DNA of 64,000 nt, from assembly GCF_001279775.1 (NCBI RefSeq), contig NZ_LGDG01000145.1, positions 1 through 64,000 on the forward strand. Direction: 5' to 3'. The notes below the pieces were generated by a model. It was not told the DNA's origin and searched no databases. It saw only the letters and a list, made by a program, of their open reading frames with translations. Within the stretch, counting starts at the first letter, position 1. Every line of letters starts with the position of its first letter. The position numbers and the translations under genes were made by a program. This stretch comes from Streptomyces sp. MMG1533. GTDB lineage: Bacteria; Actinomycetota; Actinomycetes; Streptomycetales; Streptomycetaceae. Positions 45,037 to 54,456 of the stretch are shown piece after piece.

Positions 45037-46661
45037 ACGACGGCGTGAACGGCGTCGCACTCGCCGTCTTCATCTTCTTCTTCCTGGCCGTCACGATCCT
45101 GGGCTTCCTGGCCGCGCGCTGGCGCAAGGCCGAGAACGAGCACAGCCTCGACGAATGGGGCCTGGGCGGCCGGTCGTTCGGCACCTGGATCACCTGGTTC
45201 CTGCTCGGCGGCGACCTGTACACGGCGTACACCTTCGTCGCCGTACCGGCGGCGATCTACGCGGCGGGCGCGGCCGGCTTCTTCGCGGTGCCCTACACGA
45301 TTCTGATCTACCCGCTGATCTTCACGTTCCTGCCCCGCCTGTGGTCGGTCTCGCACAAGCACGGCTACGTGACGACCTCGGACTTCGTGCGCGGCCGCTT
45401 CGGCTCGAAGGGCCTGTCCCTCGCCGTGGCCGTCACCGGCATCCTCGCGACCATGCCGTACATCGCGCTCCAACTGGTCGGCATCCAGGCCGTCCTCGAC
45501 GTGATGGGCGTCGGCGGCGGCGAGGACACCAACTGGTTCGTCAAGGACCTGCCGCTGCTGATCGCCTTCGGCGTGCTGGCCGCGTACACCTACTCCTCGG
45601 GCCTCCGCGCCCCCGCGCTGATCGCGTTCGTGAAGGACACGCTGATCTACATCGTCATCGCGGTGGCGATCATCTACATCCCGATCAAGCTGGGCGGCTT
45701 CGACGAGATCTTCGCCAGGGCGAGCGAGGCGTACAGCCAGCCCAACCCGGCGACGGGCGCCCCGCGCGGGGCGCTGGTCCCGGCTCAGGCGGGCCAATGG
45801 ACGTACGCCACACTGGCGTTGGGCTCCGCCCTCGCGCTCTTCATGTACCCGCACTCGATCACGGCGACGCTGTCCTCGAAGAGCCGTGAGGTGATCCGCC
45901 GCAACACCACCATCCTGCCGCTGTACTCGCTGATGCTGGGCCTGCTGGCGCTGCTGGGCTTCATGGCGATCGCGGCCGGAGTCAAGGTCACCAACGGGCA
46001 GTTGGCGATCCCGCAGCTGTTCGAGAACATGTTCCCGGACTGGTTCGCGGGCGTGGCCTTCGCGGCGATCGGCATCGGTGCGCTGGTGCCGGCGGCGATC
46101 ATGTCGATCGCGGCCGCGAACCTCTTCACCCGCAACATCTACAAGGACTTCATCAAGCCCGACGCCACGCCGCAGCAGGAGACCAAGGTCTCCAAGCTGG
46201 TGTCCCTGCTGGTGAAGGTGGGCGCGCTGGTCTTCGTCCTCACCATGGACAAGACCGTCGCCATCAACTTCCAGCTCCTCGGCGGCATCTGGATCCTGCA
46301 GACCTTCCCGGCCCTGGTCGGCGGCCTGTTCACCCGCTGGTTCCACCGCTGGGCCCTGCTCGCCGGCTGGGCGGTCGGCATGGCCTACGGCACGCTCGCC
46401 GCGTACGGCGTCGCCTCGCCGACGCAGAAGCACTTCGGCGGCTCGGCCAAGGAGATCCCCGGCATCGGCGAGATCGGCTACATCGGCCTGACGGCGTTCG
46501 TGCTGAACGTGGTCGTCACGGTAGTCCTCACCTTCGTCCTGAAGGCGCTGAAGGCCCCCGAGGGCGTCGACGAGACGTCCCCGGAGGACTACACGGCGGA
46601 CGCGGGCGACCCGGGAGTGCAGGTGGAGCTGCCGCCGGCAACCGCGGGCGCCGGGCACTGA
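45033..46661 (+). CDS. Sodium:solute symporter (monocarboxylate MctC/ActP-like)
   Basis: 542 residues, ~13 membrane segments of the SSS family. Motifs are WGLGGRSFGTWITWFLLGGD, VAVTGILATMPYIALQLVGI, MYPHSITATLSSKSREVIRR and IGIGALVPAAIMSIAAANLF. With its DUF3311 partner it is a likely acetate/pyruvate/propionate importer. Two-gene operon next to the cstA pair, making a carbon-acid uptake block. Confidence 0.9.
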   Translation: MNDGVNGVALAVFIFFFLAVTILGFLAARWRKAENEHSLDEWGLGGRSFGTWITWFLLGGDLYTAYTFVAVPAAIYAAGAAGFFAVPYTILIYPLIFTFLPRLWSVSHKHGYVTTSDFVRGRFGSKGLSLAVAVTGILATMPYIALQLVGIQAVLDVMGVGGGEDTNWFVKDLPLLIAFGVLAAYTYSSGLRAPALIAFVKDTLIYIVIAVAIIYIPIKLGGFDEIFARASEAYSQPNPATGAPRGALVPAQAGQWTYATLALGSALALFMYPHSITATLSSKSREVIRRNTTILPLYSLMLGLLALLGFMAIAAGVKVTNGQLAIPQLFENMFPDWFAGVAFAAIGIGALVPAAIMSIAAANLFTRNIYKDFIKPDATPQQETKVSKLVSLLVKVGALVFVLTMDKTVAINFQLLGGIWILQTFPALVGGLFTRWFHRWALLAGWAVGMAYGTLAAYGVASPTQKHFGGSAKEIPGIGEIGYIGLTAFVLNVVVTVVLTFVLKALKAPEGVDETSPEDYTADAGDPGVQVELPPATAGAGH

Positions 46662-46733
46662 GTCGTACGTCGTCACGGGCCGTCGGAGAAATCCGGCGGC
46701 CCGTTGCCGTGCCCCTGATGCACACTGCGCGGC

Positions 46734-47240
46734 ATGGACATCGTGATCCGGCAGGCAGAACCCCACGAGTACGCAGCCCTCGGCGACATCACCGCCCAGG
46801 CCTACCTCCGGGACGGCCTCCTCGACTTCGGCGAGAGCGACGAGTACCTCGGTGAGCTGAAGGACGTGGCCAAGCGGGCGGCGGCCGCCGAGGTCCTCGT
46901 GGCCCTGGAGAACGGCCGTCTCCTCGGCGGCGTGACCTTCGTGCCGTCCGGCGGCCCCATGGCCGACATCGCCGCCCCCGGCGAGGCAGAGATCCGCATG
47001 CTCGCGGTCGCCCGCGGCGCTCGCGGGCGGGGCGCGGGCGAGGCCCTCGTCAGAGCGTGCACGGAACGGGCACGCGCCGTCGACGGGTGCGTACGCATCG
47101 TCCTGTCGACCCAGCGGACCATGCACGCCGCCCACCGGATCTACGAACGCCTGGGCTTCGTCCGCACACCCGAGCGCGACTGGAATCCCCTGCCGCACCT
47201 CGACGACATCACGCTTCTCACCTATCAGTTGACGCTCTGA
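46734..47240 (+). CDS. GNAT-family N-acetyltransferase
   Basis: 168 residues. Motif A MLAVARGARGRGAGEALVRA, then STQRTMHAAHRIYERLGFVR. Substrate unknown. It ends just before the B12 riboswitch leader. Confidence 0.88.
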   Translation: MDIVIRQAEPHEYAALGDITAQAYLRDGLLDFGESDEYLGELKDVAKRAAAAEVLVALENGRLLGGVTFVPSGGPMADIAAPGEAEIRMLAVARGARGRGAGEALVRACTERARAVDGCVRIVLSTQRTMHAAHRIYERLGFVRTPERDWNPLPHLDDITLLTYQLTL

Positions 47241-47289
47241 AACCAGCGCGACACAACATATGGGGGTGCTGTCCTCGCCTGGCACAAGA

Positions 47290-47455
47290 TGTATGCTCAT
47301 GCTCGCTGTCGCCGCAGGGGAATCCGGTGCGAATCCGGAACTGTCCCGCAACGGTGTACTCATGCGTGCATATGCGCGCATGAGAGTCAGTCCGAGGACC
47401 TGTCGACAGTGCGCCCGGCCATCAGGCCCGGGTGCCATGACGTCCGGGCCTCGTG
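47290..47455 (+). promoter_or_regulatory. Adenosylcobalamin riboswitch of nrdAB
   Basis: Core GAATCCGGTGCGAATCCGGA (47320-47339) and CTGTCCCGCAACGGTG (47341-47356), a peripheral hairpin CTCATGCG...CGCATGAG (47359-47382) and the AGTCCGAGGACCTG segment (47389-47402) match the cobalamin aptamer. A GGCCCGGG...CCGGGCC hairpin (47425-47450) follows as a possible expression platform. In S. coelicolor this riboswitch represses the class Ia reductase genes when B12 is available. Confidence 0.92.
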
Positions 47456-47545
47456 GAGTGGGCCGGTGGACGCGACGCCGTGTGCGCTCGTGTGCTGCCG
47501 TCTGCCCTCCGCAAGGCCCCCGTGCCGAGCGAGGGAGAGCCCCAC

Positions 47546-49897
47546 GTGACCATCGCGCCAGCAGACCCGGCTTCAGTGACTCCGGTGGCCGACGACGGTC
47601 CCGGGACCGCGTTGCTGCGGACCCTGACCGAGCTGACCGCCGACCTCCCCGACGCCGACCCCGGCCGGGTCGCCGCCGCCGCGCTGCGCGGCCGGTCCGC
47701 GCGGGCGGACGGGACGGAACTGCGCGAGCTGGCCACCGAGGCGGCCGCCGGCCTCATCTCCGAGGACCCCGCCTACTCGCGGCTCGCCGCCCGGCTGCTG
47801 ACGATCAGTATCCGCGCCGAGGCCGCCTCCCAGGGCGTCACGTCCTTCACGGACTCGGTCGCGGTGGGCCACCGCGAGGGTCTCATCGCCGACCGTACGG
47901 CCGAGTTCGTGCGGGTCCACGCCGACCGCCTCGACGCACTGGTCGACACCCACGCCGACGACCGCTTCGGGTACTTCGGCCTGCGCACGCTCCACAGCCG
48001 CTATCTGCTCCGGCACCCGATCACCCGGCGCGTGATCGAGACGCCCCAGCACTTCATGCTCAGGGTGGCCTCCGGCCTCGCCGAGGACGACACGGCAAGG
48101 GCCGTCGACGAAGTCGCCGCGCTCTACCGGCTCATGAGCCGCCTCGACTACCTTCCTTCCTCCCCCACCCTCTTCAACTCCGGCACCCGGCACCCCCAGA
48201 TGTCGTCCTGCTACCTCCTCGACTCCCCGAAGGACGAGCTGGACTCCATCTACGACCGCTACCACCAGGTCGCCCGGCTCTCCAAGCACGCGGGCGGCAT
48301 CGGCATCGCGTACTCCCGCATCCGCTCCCGCGGTTCACTGATCCGGGGCACGAACGGGCACTCCAACGGCATCGTCCCGTTCCTGAAGACCCTCGACGCC
48401 TCGGTCGCCGCCGTGAACCAGGGCGGCCGGCGCAAGGGCGCGGCCGCGGTCTACCTGGAGACCTGGCACTCCGACATCGAGGAGTTCCTTGAGCTGCGGG
48501 ACAACACCGGTGAGGACGCCCGCCGTACGCACAACCTGAACCTCGCGCACTGGATCCCGGACGAGTTCATGCGGCGCGTGAACGCCGACGCGCAGTGGTC
48601 GCTGTTCTCCCCGGCCGACGTGCCCGAGCTGGTCGACCTGTGGGGCGAGGAGTTCGACGCGGCGTACCGCAAGGCGGAGGCGCAGGGGCTCGCCCGCAGG
48701 ACCATCCCCGCCCGGGACCTGTACGGCCGCATGATGCGCGCCCTCGCGCAGACCGGCAACGGCTGGATGACCTTCAAGGACGCCGCCAACCGCACCGCCA
48801 ACCAGACGGCCGAGCCGGGCCATGTCGTCCACTCCTCCAACCTCTGCACGGAGATCCTGGAGGTCACGGACGACGGGGAGACGGCGGTCTGCAACCTGGG
48901 ATCGGTGAACCTGGGCGCGTTCGTGGTCGGTCAGGACATCGACTGGGAGCGGCTGGACGAGACCGTCCGCACCGCCGTCACCTTCCTCGACCGAGTCGTC
49001 GACATCAACTTCTACCCGACCGAGCAGGCGGGCCGCTCCAACGCCAAGTGGCGCCCGGTCGGCCTCGGCGCGATGGGTCTCCAGGACGTCTTCTTCCAGC
49101 TGCGTCTGCCCTTCGACTCACCCGAGGCCAAGTCCCTCTCCACGCGCATCGCCGAGCGCATCATGCTCGCCGCGTACGAGGCCTCCGCCGACCTCGCCGA
49201 GCGCAACGGCCCGCTGCCGGCCTGGGAGAAGACCCGCACGGCCAAGGGCGTTCTGCACCCCGACCACTACGACGCCGAGCTGACCTGGCCGGAGCGCTGG
49301 GCGGCCCTGCGGGCGCGCATCGCCACTACCGGCATGCGCAACTCCCTCCTCCTCGCGATCGCGCCGACCGCCACCATCGCGTCGATCGCGGGCGTGTACG
49401 AGTGCATCGAGCCGCAGGTGTCCAACCTGTTCAAGCGGGAGACGCTGTCCGGCGAGTTCCTCCAGGTCAACTCGTATCTGGTCAGGGAACTGAAGGAGCT
49501 GGGCGTCTGGGACGCCCGCACCCGTGAGGCGCTGCGCGAGGCGAACGGCTCGGTGCAGGGCTTCGCCTGGATCCCTCAGGACGTACGGGCGCTGTACCGC
49601 ACGGCGTGGGAGATCCCCCAGCGCGGCCTGATCGACATGGCGGCGGCCCGCACCCCGTTCCTGGACCAGTCCCAGTCCCTGAACCTGTTCCTGGAGACGC
49701 CGACCATCGGCAAGCTCTCCTCGATGTACGCGTACGCCTGGAAGTCGGGCCTGAAGACGACGTACTACCTGCGCTCGCGCCCGGCGACCCGCATCGCCCG
49801 CGCGGCCCGGGCCGCTGTCCCCGTCCAGCAGCCGGCACCCGAAGACGCCGTCGCCTGCTCCCTGGAAAACCCCGAGTCCTGCGAGGCCTGCCAGTAA
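47546..49897 (+). CDS. nrdA: Class Ia ribonucleotide reductase, large subunit
   Basis: 783 residues from GTG 47546 after GAGGGAGAG. Catalytic residues are the Cys in MSSCYLLD, the triad in SNLCTEI (Asn-Cys-Glu) and the partner Cys in VCNLGSVNL. The C-terminal redox pair is ESCEACQ. The N-terminal ~90 residues align with an ATP-cone from its second helix onward but lack the KRDG-type hairpin. It reduces ribonucleoside diphosphates. Overlaps nrdB by one base (TAATG). Confidence 0.96.
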   Translation: MTIAPADPASVTPVADDGPGTALLRTLTELTADLPDADPGRVAAAALRGRSARADGTELRELATEAAAGLISEDPAYSRLAARLLTISIRAEAASQGVTSFTDSVAVGHREGLIADRTAEFVRVHADRLDALVDTHADDRFGYFGLRTLHSRYLLRHPITRRVIETPQHFMLRVASGLAEDDTARAVDEVAALYRLMSRLDYLPSSPTLFNSGTRHPQMSSCYLLDSPKDELDSIYDRYHQVARLSKHAGGIGIAYSRIRSRGSLIRGTNGHSNGIVPFLKTLDASVAAVNQGGRRKGAAAVYLETWHSDIEEFLELRDNTGEDARRTHNLNLAHWIPDEFMRRVNADAQWSLFSPADVPELVDLWGEEFDAAYRKAEAQGLARRTIPARDLYGRMMRALAQTGNGWMTFKDAANRTANQTAEPGHVVHSSNLCTEILEVTDDGETAVCNLGSVNLGAFVVGQDIDWERLDETVRTAVTFLDRVVDINFYPTEQAGRSNAKWRPVGLGAMGLQDVFFQLRLPFDSPEAKSLSTRIAERIMLAAYEASADLAERNGPLPAWEKTRTAKGVLHPDHYDAELTWPERWAALRARIATTGMRNSLLLAIAPTATIASIAGVYECIEPQVSNLFKRETLSGEFLQVNSYLVRELKELGVWDARTREALREANGSVQGFAWIPQDVRALYRTAWEIPQRGLIDMAAARTPFLDQSQSLNLFLETPTIGKLSSMYAYAWKSGLKTTYYLRSRPATRIARAARAAVPVQQPAPEDAVACSLENPESCEACQ

Positions 49898-50925
49898 TGT
49901 CCAGCGAAGCCAAGACCGTGCCTTCCAAGAACCTGCTCGACCCCGGCTTCGAGCTGACTCTCCGCCCCATGCGCTACCCGGACTTCTACGAGCGCTACCG
50001 GGACGCCATCAAGAACACCTGGACCGTCGAGGAGGTCGACCTCCACTCGGACGTCGCCGACCTGGCGAAGCTGTCCCAGGGCGAGCAGCACATGATCGGC
50101 CGGCTGGTCGCGTTCTTCGCGACGGGCGACTCGATCGTCGCGAACAACCTCGTGCTGACCCTGTACAAGCACATCAACTCCCCCGAGGCGCGCCTGTACC
50201 TGAGCAGGCAGCTGTTCGAGGAGGCCGTCCATGTCCAGTTCTACCTGACCCTCCTGGACACCTACCTCCCCGACCCGGAGGACCGGGCGGCCGCCTTCGA
50301 CGCCGTGGAGAACATCCCCTCCATCCGCGAGAAGGCCGAGTTCTGCTTCAAGTGGATCAACGAGGTCGAGAAGCTGGACCGCCTGGAGACGCAGGCCGAC
50401 CGCCGCCGCTTCCTGCTCAACCTCATCTGCTTCGCCGCGTGCATCGAGGGCCTGTTCTTCTACGGCGCCTTCGCTTACGTCTACTGGTTCCGCAGCCGGG
50501 GTCTGCTGCACGGTCTGGCCACCGGCACCAACTGGGTGTTCCGGGACGAGACGATGCACATGAGCTTCGCCTTCGAGGTGGTCGACACCGTCCGCAAGGA
50601 GGAGCCGGAGCTGTTCGACGACCGGCTTCGGCAGCAGGTCGTCGACATGCTGAAGGAGGCCGTCGAGGCCGAGCTGCAGTTCGCGCGCGACCTGTGCGGT
50701 GACGGCCTCCCGGGCATGAACACCGACTCCATGCGCCAGTACCTGGAGTGCGTCGCCGACCAGCGCCTGTCGCGCCTCGGCTTCGCCCCGGTGTTCGGCT
50801 CGGAGAATCCCTTCTCCTTCATGGAGCTCCAGGGTGTTCAGGAGCTGACCAACTTCTTCGAGCGGCGTCCGTCGGCGTACCAGGTCGCGGTGGAGGGCAC
50901 CGTCGACCTGGACGAGGACTTCTAG
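49897..50925 (+). CDS. nrdB: Class Ia ribonucleotide reductase, small (radical) subunit
   Basis: 342 residues. Di-iron ligands are recognisable in FFATGDSIVANN (Asp), FEEAVHVQFY (Glu, His and radical Tyr in E-x2-H-x3-Y), FAACIEGLFF (Glu) and FRDETMHMSF (Glu, His). It generates the tyrosyl radical for NrdA. Co-transcribed behind the B12 riboswitch. It is the O2-dependent alternative to the B12-dependent class II enzyme. Confidence 0.95.
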   Translation: MSSEAKTVPSKNLLDPGFELTLRPMRYPDFYERYRDAIKNTWTVEEVDLHSDVADLAKLSQGEQHMIGRLVAFFATGDSIVANNLVLTLYKHINSPEARLYLSRQLFEEAVHVQFYLTLLDTYLPDPEDRAAAFDAVENIPSIREKAEFCFKWINEVEKLDRLETQADRRRFLLNLICFAACIEGLFFYGAFAYVYWFRSRGLLHGLATGTNWVFRDETMHMSFAFEVVDTVRKEEPELFDDRLRQQVVDMLKEAVEAELQFARDLCGDGLPGMNTDSMRQYLECVADQRLSRLGFAPVFGSENPFSFMELQGVQELTNFFERRPSAYQVAVEGTVDLDEDF

Positions 50926-50968
50926 GGCCTGTCCTGGCCCCGGTTCGCCGAGGCCACTCGAGCCGAGG

Positions 50969-51766
50969 TCACTTGAGGGTGACCGCGTCCCCGGCCGACA
51001 CGACCCTCGCGGTCGTCGTCGTGCCGGGGAAGTACCAGCGCCAGCTGCCCGCCTTCGTGACGGTCACCTTGGTGCTGAGCTTGCCGTGGGCGCCCGTCTT
51101 CACGGTCTTGACCGTGCTGTAGTGGGCGGCACCGGCCGGACGGTACTGGAGTTTGACCGACTGGCCGGTGAACCCGTGGTACTCCAGGCTCTCCCAGTCG
51201 GCCCGGATCAGCTTGCCGTTGACGGTGAGCTGGGCCCCCTTGGCGACCGGCTCGGGGGTCGCGTCCGTGGTCAGCTTCGAGGCGCGCTTGACCTTGTACT
51301 CGGCGATGTGGTCGGAGATCCAGTAGTCGCCGTCCTTCGCCTTGACGGTGGCGTTGACCTGCCAGACGCCGGCGACCCTGTTGGAGTCGATGTCGTCGCT
51401 GTCGGCGATCCAGCGGGGATCGACGGTCATGGTGGCCGTGCACACCGAGGTCGTCGACGACTTCTTCACGCAGGTCGAGTCGCCGTCCCAGGTGACGAAG
51501 CCGTAGCCGTTGGACGTGTTGAACGTACTGACGTCCGTGATCCCCTTGACGCCCGAGTCGTCCTTGATCGTCACGGAGATCGGGTACTTGACGGTCTTCG
51601 ACGTGCCGATGAGAACGTTGTTCCCGCCGTTGACCACAGTCTTCGTGACCCTGACGTCGCCCCGCCCCTCCGCGTGGGCGCCGGTGGCCGTCACGAGTAC
51701 GAGGGCCGCGGCCCCGCCCGCCACGGCCCAGGTTCTGCCGCGCCCGGGGCGCGTTGTGTGTCTCAT
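50969..51766 (-). CDS. Secreted beta-sandwich protein
   Basis: 265 residues with a Sec signal peptide (AVAGGAAALVLVTATGAHAEG, cleavage near residue 32). The rest is Thr/Lys/Val-rich beta structure with two cysteines (STCVKKSSTTSVC) and two Ig-like halves. The second contains AQLTVNGKLIRADWESLEYHGFTGQSV. I see no catalytic motif. It lies antisense between nrdB and the AraC-type gene. Confidence 0.85.
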   Translation of the reverse strand: MRHTTRPGRGRTWAVAGGAAALVLVTATGAHAEGRGDVRVTKTVVNGGNNVLIGTSKTVKYPISVTIKDDSGVKGITDVSTFNTSNGYGFVTWDGDSTCVKKSSTTSVCTATMTVDPRWIADSDDIDSNRVAGVWQVNATVKAKDGDYWISDHIAEYKVKRASKLTTDATPEPVAKGAQLTVNGKLIRADWESLEYHGFTGQSVKLQYRPAGAAHYSTVKTVKTGAHGKLSTKVTVTKAGSWRWYFPGTTTTARVVSAGDAVTLK

Positions 51767-51848
51767 GATCCTCCCCTGATGGTGAGGAGAGGCTACACAC
51801 GAGGTCGGACAGTGTCGTACAGGTTTGCGATCAGGACGATCGGGCCTG

Positions 51849-52022
51849 TCAGGCCGCGCGGGCCATGGGGCGGCCGGCCCGGCGGCGCTCCTGCGCCTCC
51901 TTGATCTGGCGGTCGATACGTCGCTCGTGGAGGACGCCGATCACCGCCGGGGTGATCATCAGGACCAGGATCCCGAGGACGGCCAGCATTCCGATGAGTC
52001 CTTGCAGCTGTGTCGTATCCAT
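51849..52022 (-). CDS. Small single-span membrane protein
   Basis: 57 residues from ATG 52022; GTG starts at 52028-52046 would add up to 8, one of them near AAGGAG. One hydrophobic helix (LIGMLAVLGILVLMITPAVIGV in part LAVLGILVLMITPAVIG) is followed by a basic tail (ERRIDRQIKEAQERRR). Function unknown. Confidence 0.65.
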   Translation of the reverse strand: MDTTQLQGLIGMLAVLGILVLMITPAVIGVLHERRIDRQIKEAQERRRAGRPMARAA

Positions 52023-52115
52023 GGACACCACTGTGGCGCCGGACACTCCTTACCAACAGTGGCAGGACTGCCGTGGACCATCGATTTACTGCCACCTTCG
52101 AGGCACACTGGCAGC

Positions 52116-53081
52116 ATGCTGAACAACGTGGCCACCGTCCTGCTCAACGGCGTGCACCCCTTCGAACTCGGCGTCGTCTGCGAGGTCTTCGGCATCGACC
52201 GCAGCGACGAGGGCCTGCCGGCCTACGACTTCGCCGTCGTCTCGGCGGAGGGCCCCTCGCTGGGCACCCACGTCGGCGGCCTCACCGTCTCCACGCCGTA
52301 CGGCCTCGACCGGCTGGAGGAGGCCGACCTGATCGCCGTACCGGCCGGGAGCGACTACGTCACGCGCGACTATCCGCCCGAGCTCCTGGGCTCCCTGGTC
52401 CGAGCCGTCGACCGCGGTGCCCGGGTGCTCAGCGTCTGCTCCGGCGTCTTCGTGCTCGGCGCCGCCGGGCTGCTGGACGGACGGCGGTGCAGCGTGCACT
52501 GGCGGCAGGCGGAGGAGTTGGCCCGGCGCTATCCGAAGGCGATCATCGAGCCGGACGTGCTGTACGTCGACGAGGACCCGGTGATCACCTCGGCCGGCAC
52601 CGCGGCCGGCATCGACGCCTGTCTGCACATCGTGCGCAAGGAGCAGGGACCCGAGGCCGCCAACAAGATCGCCCGGCGGATGGTCGTACCGCCCCACCGG
52701 GACGGCGGACAGGCCCAGTACATCGAGCGGCCGCTGCCCCGGTCGCAGTGCGACACCGTCGGCGAGGTGCTGGTGTGGATGGAGCAGCACCTCGACGAGG
52801 AGGTCACCGTCGAGCAGCTCGCCGACCGCGCCCACATGTCACCGCGCACCTTCGCCCGTCGCTTCCAGCAGGAGACGGGGACGACTCCCTACCGCTGGAT
52901 CCTGCGCCAACGCGTGCTGCTGGCCCAGCGGTTGCTGGAGGCGACGGACGAGACGGTGGACGCGATCGCCGGTCGAACGGGGTTCGGGAACGCGGCCGCG
53001 CTGCGTCACCAGTTCGTCCGGTCGGTGGGCACCACCCCGAACGCCTACAGGCGCACCTTCCGGGGCCCCGAAGCGGCCTGA
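52116..53081 (+). CDS. nrdS: GlxA/AraC-family regulator, probable nrdS
   Basis: 321 residues. Residues 1-170 are a DJ-1/PfpI-like domain (FELGVVCEVFGIDRS, VLSVCSGVFVLGAAGLLDGR); residues 215-315 are an AraC double HTH (TVEQLADRAHMSPRTFARRF, GTTPYRWILRQRVLLAQRLL, AGRTGFGNAAALRHQF). From memory, S. coelicolor nrdS next to nrdAB encodes an AraC-type protein. Here two minus-strand genes separate it from nrdB, so identity is likely but not certain. Confidence 0.75.
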   Translation: MLNNVATVLLNGVHPFELGVVCEVFGIDRSDEGLPAYDFAVVSAEGPSLGTHVGGLTVSTPYGLDRLEEADLIAVPAGSDYVTRDYPPELLGSLVRAVDRGARVLSVCSGVFVLGAAGLLDGRRCSVHWRQAEELARRYPKAIIEPDVLYVDEDPVITSAGTAAGIDACLHIVRKEQGPEAANKIARRMVVPPHRDGGQAQYIERPLPRSQCDTVGEVLVWMEQHLDEEVTVEQLADRAHMSPRTFARRFQQETGTTPYRWILRQRVLLAQRLLEATDETVDAIAGRTGFGNAAALRHQFVRSVGTTPNAYRRTFRGPEAA

Positions 53082-53085
53082 TCCC

Positions 53086-54456
53086 TCACCGCGGGACCGG
53101 CTTCAGCAGCAGCCGCTGCGGACGCAGCGTGATCCCCACCCGGGTCGCGTCGTCGGACCCGGGCACCTGCTCGAAGCGGTACCTCGTCGACAGCGCCGCC
53201 GTGACGAGCGTCAGCTGGGCCATCGAGAAGTGGTCGCTGGGGCACTTGCGGTTGCCCACGCTGAACGGGCTCATCGCGTATTTCGGCACGTCCTTGGCCC
53301 GGTCCGGAAGCCAGCGGTCGGGGTCGAACGTCAGGTTGTCCGCATAGGACCGTCCGTCGCGCTGGATCGCATACGGGCTGTAGACGATGTCCGCACCGGC
53401 CGGAATGCGATACCCGCCGAGTTCGGTGTCCCGCACCGCCCTACGCGTCAAAATCCATACGGCGGGCCGCAAACGCAAGGCTTCGACGACGACATTGTTC
53501 GTGTGCCTGAGCGTCCGGACGTCCTCGAATGCCACCGGGCGCCCACCGGTGACGGATTCGACTTCCGCGCACACCCGGTCCGCGTGTTCCGGATGTTCGG
53601 CCAGGACCTGGAGCAGCCACATGATCGTGGACGCGACGGTTTCGCTGCCGGGCGTGAGGATGGCCACCACCTGATCGTGGATCTCCTGTTCCCCGATGGG
53701 GTCGCCATTCTCGTCCTTCGCCTCCAGCAATGCCGTCAGCAAATCGTCCGGCTTTTGACCAGACGCCCTCCGCTCGGCGACGATCTCGTCGACGAGGAGA
53801 TGCAAATCGGCCAGGGCGCGGTTGAATTGGCGATTGGCCGGAAGCGGCAGCCGGTAGAGCGGCCCGGCGGGTATCACCATCCGCCGGTACATGCCCCGGA
53901 AGACGGTGGCGAGGGCGACACACAGCCGCTCGGCCCGCTCGTCCATGAAGTCGCCGCGCAACAGACAGCGGGCCGCGATGCGCACCGCGATCCGGAACGA
54001 CTCGGAGGTGCAGTCGACGGTCTCACCGGTCTTCCAGCGCTCGGTCAGCGCGTGCGCCTCCTCCTCCATGATCGGCCCGTACGCGGGGATGGCGTCGAGC
54101 CGGAAGGCGGGCTGGATGGTGCGCCGCTGGCGCCGGTGCGTGGGCCCGTTGGCGGTGGCCACGCCCTCCTTGCCGAGCAGGCCCTCCAGCGACTCCCACA
54201 ACGGGCCGGAGATGATGTAGTCGCTGCTCAGCGCCAGGGCTCCGGTGAGGGCAGGCGCGGTGACGGCGTACACCGTCTTGGGGCCGAGCTTCAGGCGTAC
54301 GACGTCGCCGTGGTCGCGCAGCCGGGCCATGAAGCCGAGCGGGTCGCGCGCCAGCTTCCAGCCGTGGCCGAGGACCGGGACACCGCCGCCCGCCAGGGGC
54401 GGCTCGCGCAGCTCCCGAACCTCCGGGGTCGCGGGCTTCACAGATTCGACGGTCAT
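53086..54456 (-). CDS. Cytochrome P450 CYP170A-type, albaflavenone synthase
   Basis: 456 residues. I-helix region [21 protein letters not shown]-helix E-x-x-R in [13 protein letters not shown], and heme loop [17 protein letters not shown] with the ligand Cys. The start overlaps the sesquiterpene cyclase stop (ATGA). In S. coelicolor the matching enzyme oxidises epi-isozizaene twice to albaflavenone and has a side farnesene synthase activity. Neighbourhood and motifs agree. Confidence 0.93.
   Translation of the reverse strand: MTVESVKPATPEVRELREPPLAGGGVPVLGHGWKLARDPLGFMARLRDHGDVVRLKLGPKTVYAVTAPALTGALALSSDYIISGPLWESLEGLLGKEGVATANGPTHRRQRRTIQPAFRLDAIPAYGPIMEEEAHALTERWKTGETVDCTSESFRIAVRIAARCLLRGDFMDERAERLCVALATVFRGMYRRMVIPAGPLYRLPLPANRQFNRALADLHLLVDEIVAERRASGQKPDDLLTALLEAKDENGDPIGEQEIHDQVVAILTPGSETVASTIMWLLQVLAEHPEHADRVCAEVESVTGGRPVAFEDVRTLRHTNNVVVEALRLRPAVWILTRRAVRDTELGGYRIPAGADIVYSPYAIQRDGRSYADNLTFDPDRWLPDRAKDVPKYAMSPFSVGNRKCPSDHFSMAQLTLVTAALSTRYRFEQVPGSDDATRVGITLRPQRLLLKPVPR

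Noticed and set aside
45015..47438. 807-codon minus-strand open frame opposite the symporter and acetyltransferase genes
   Set aside because: No recognisable motifs; antisense artefact of codon bias.
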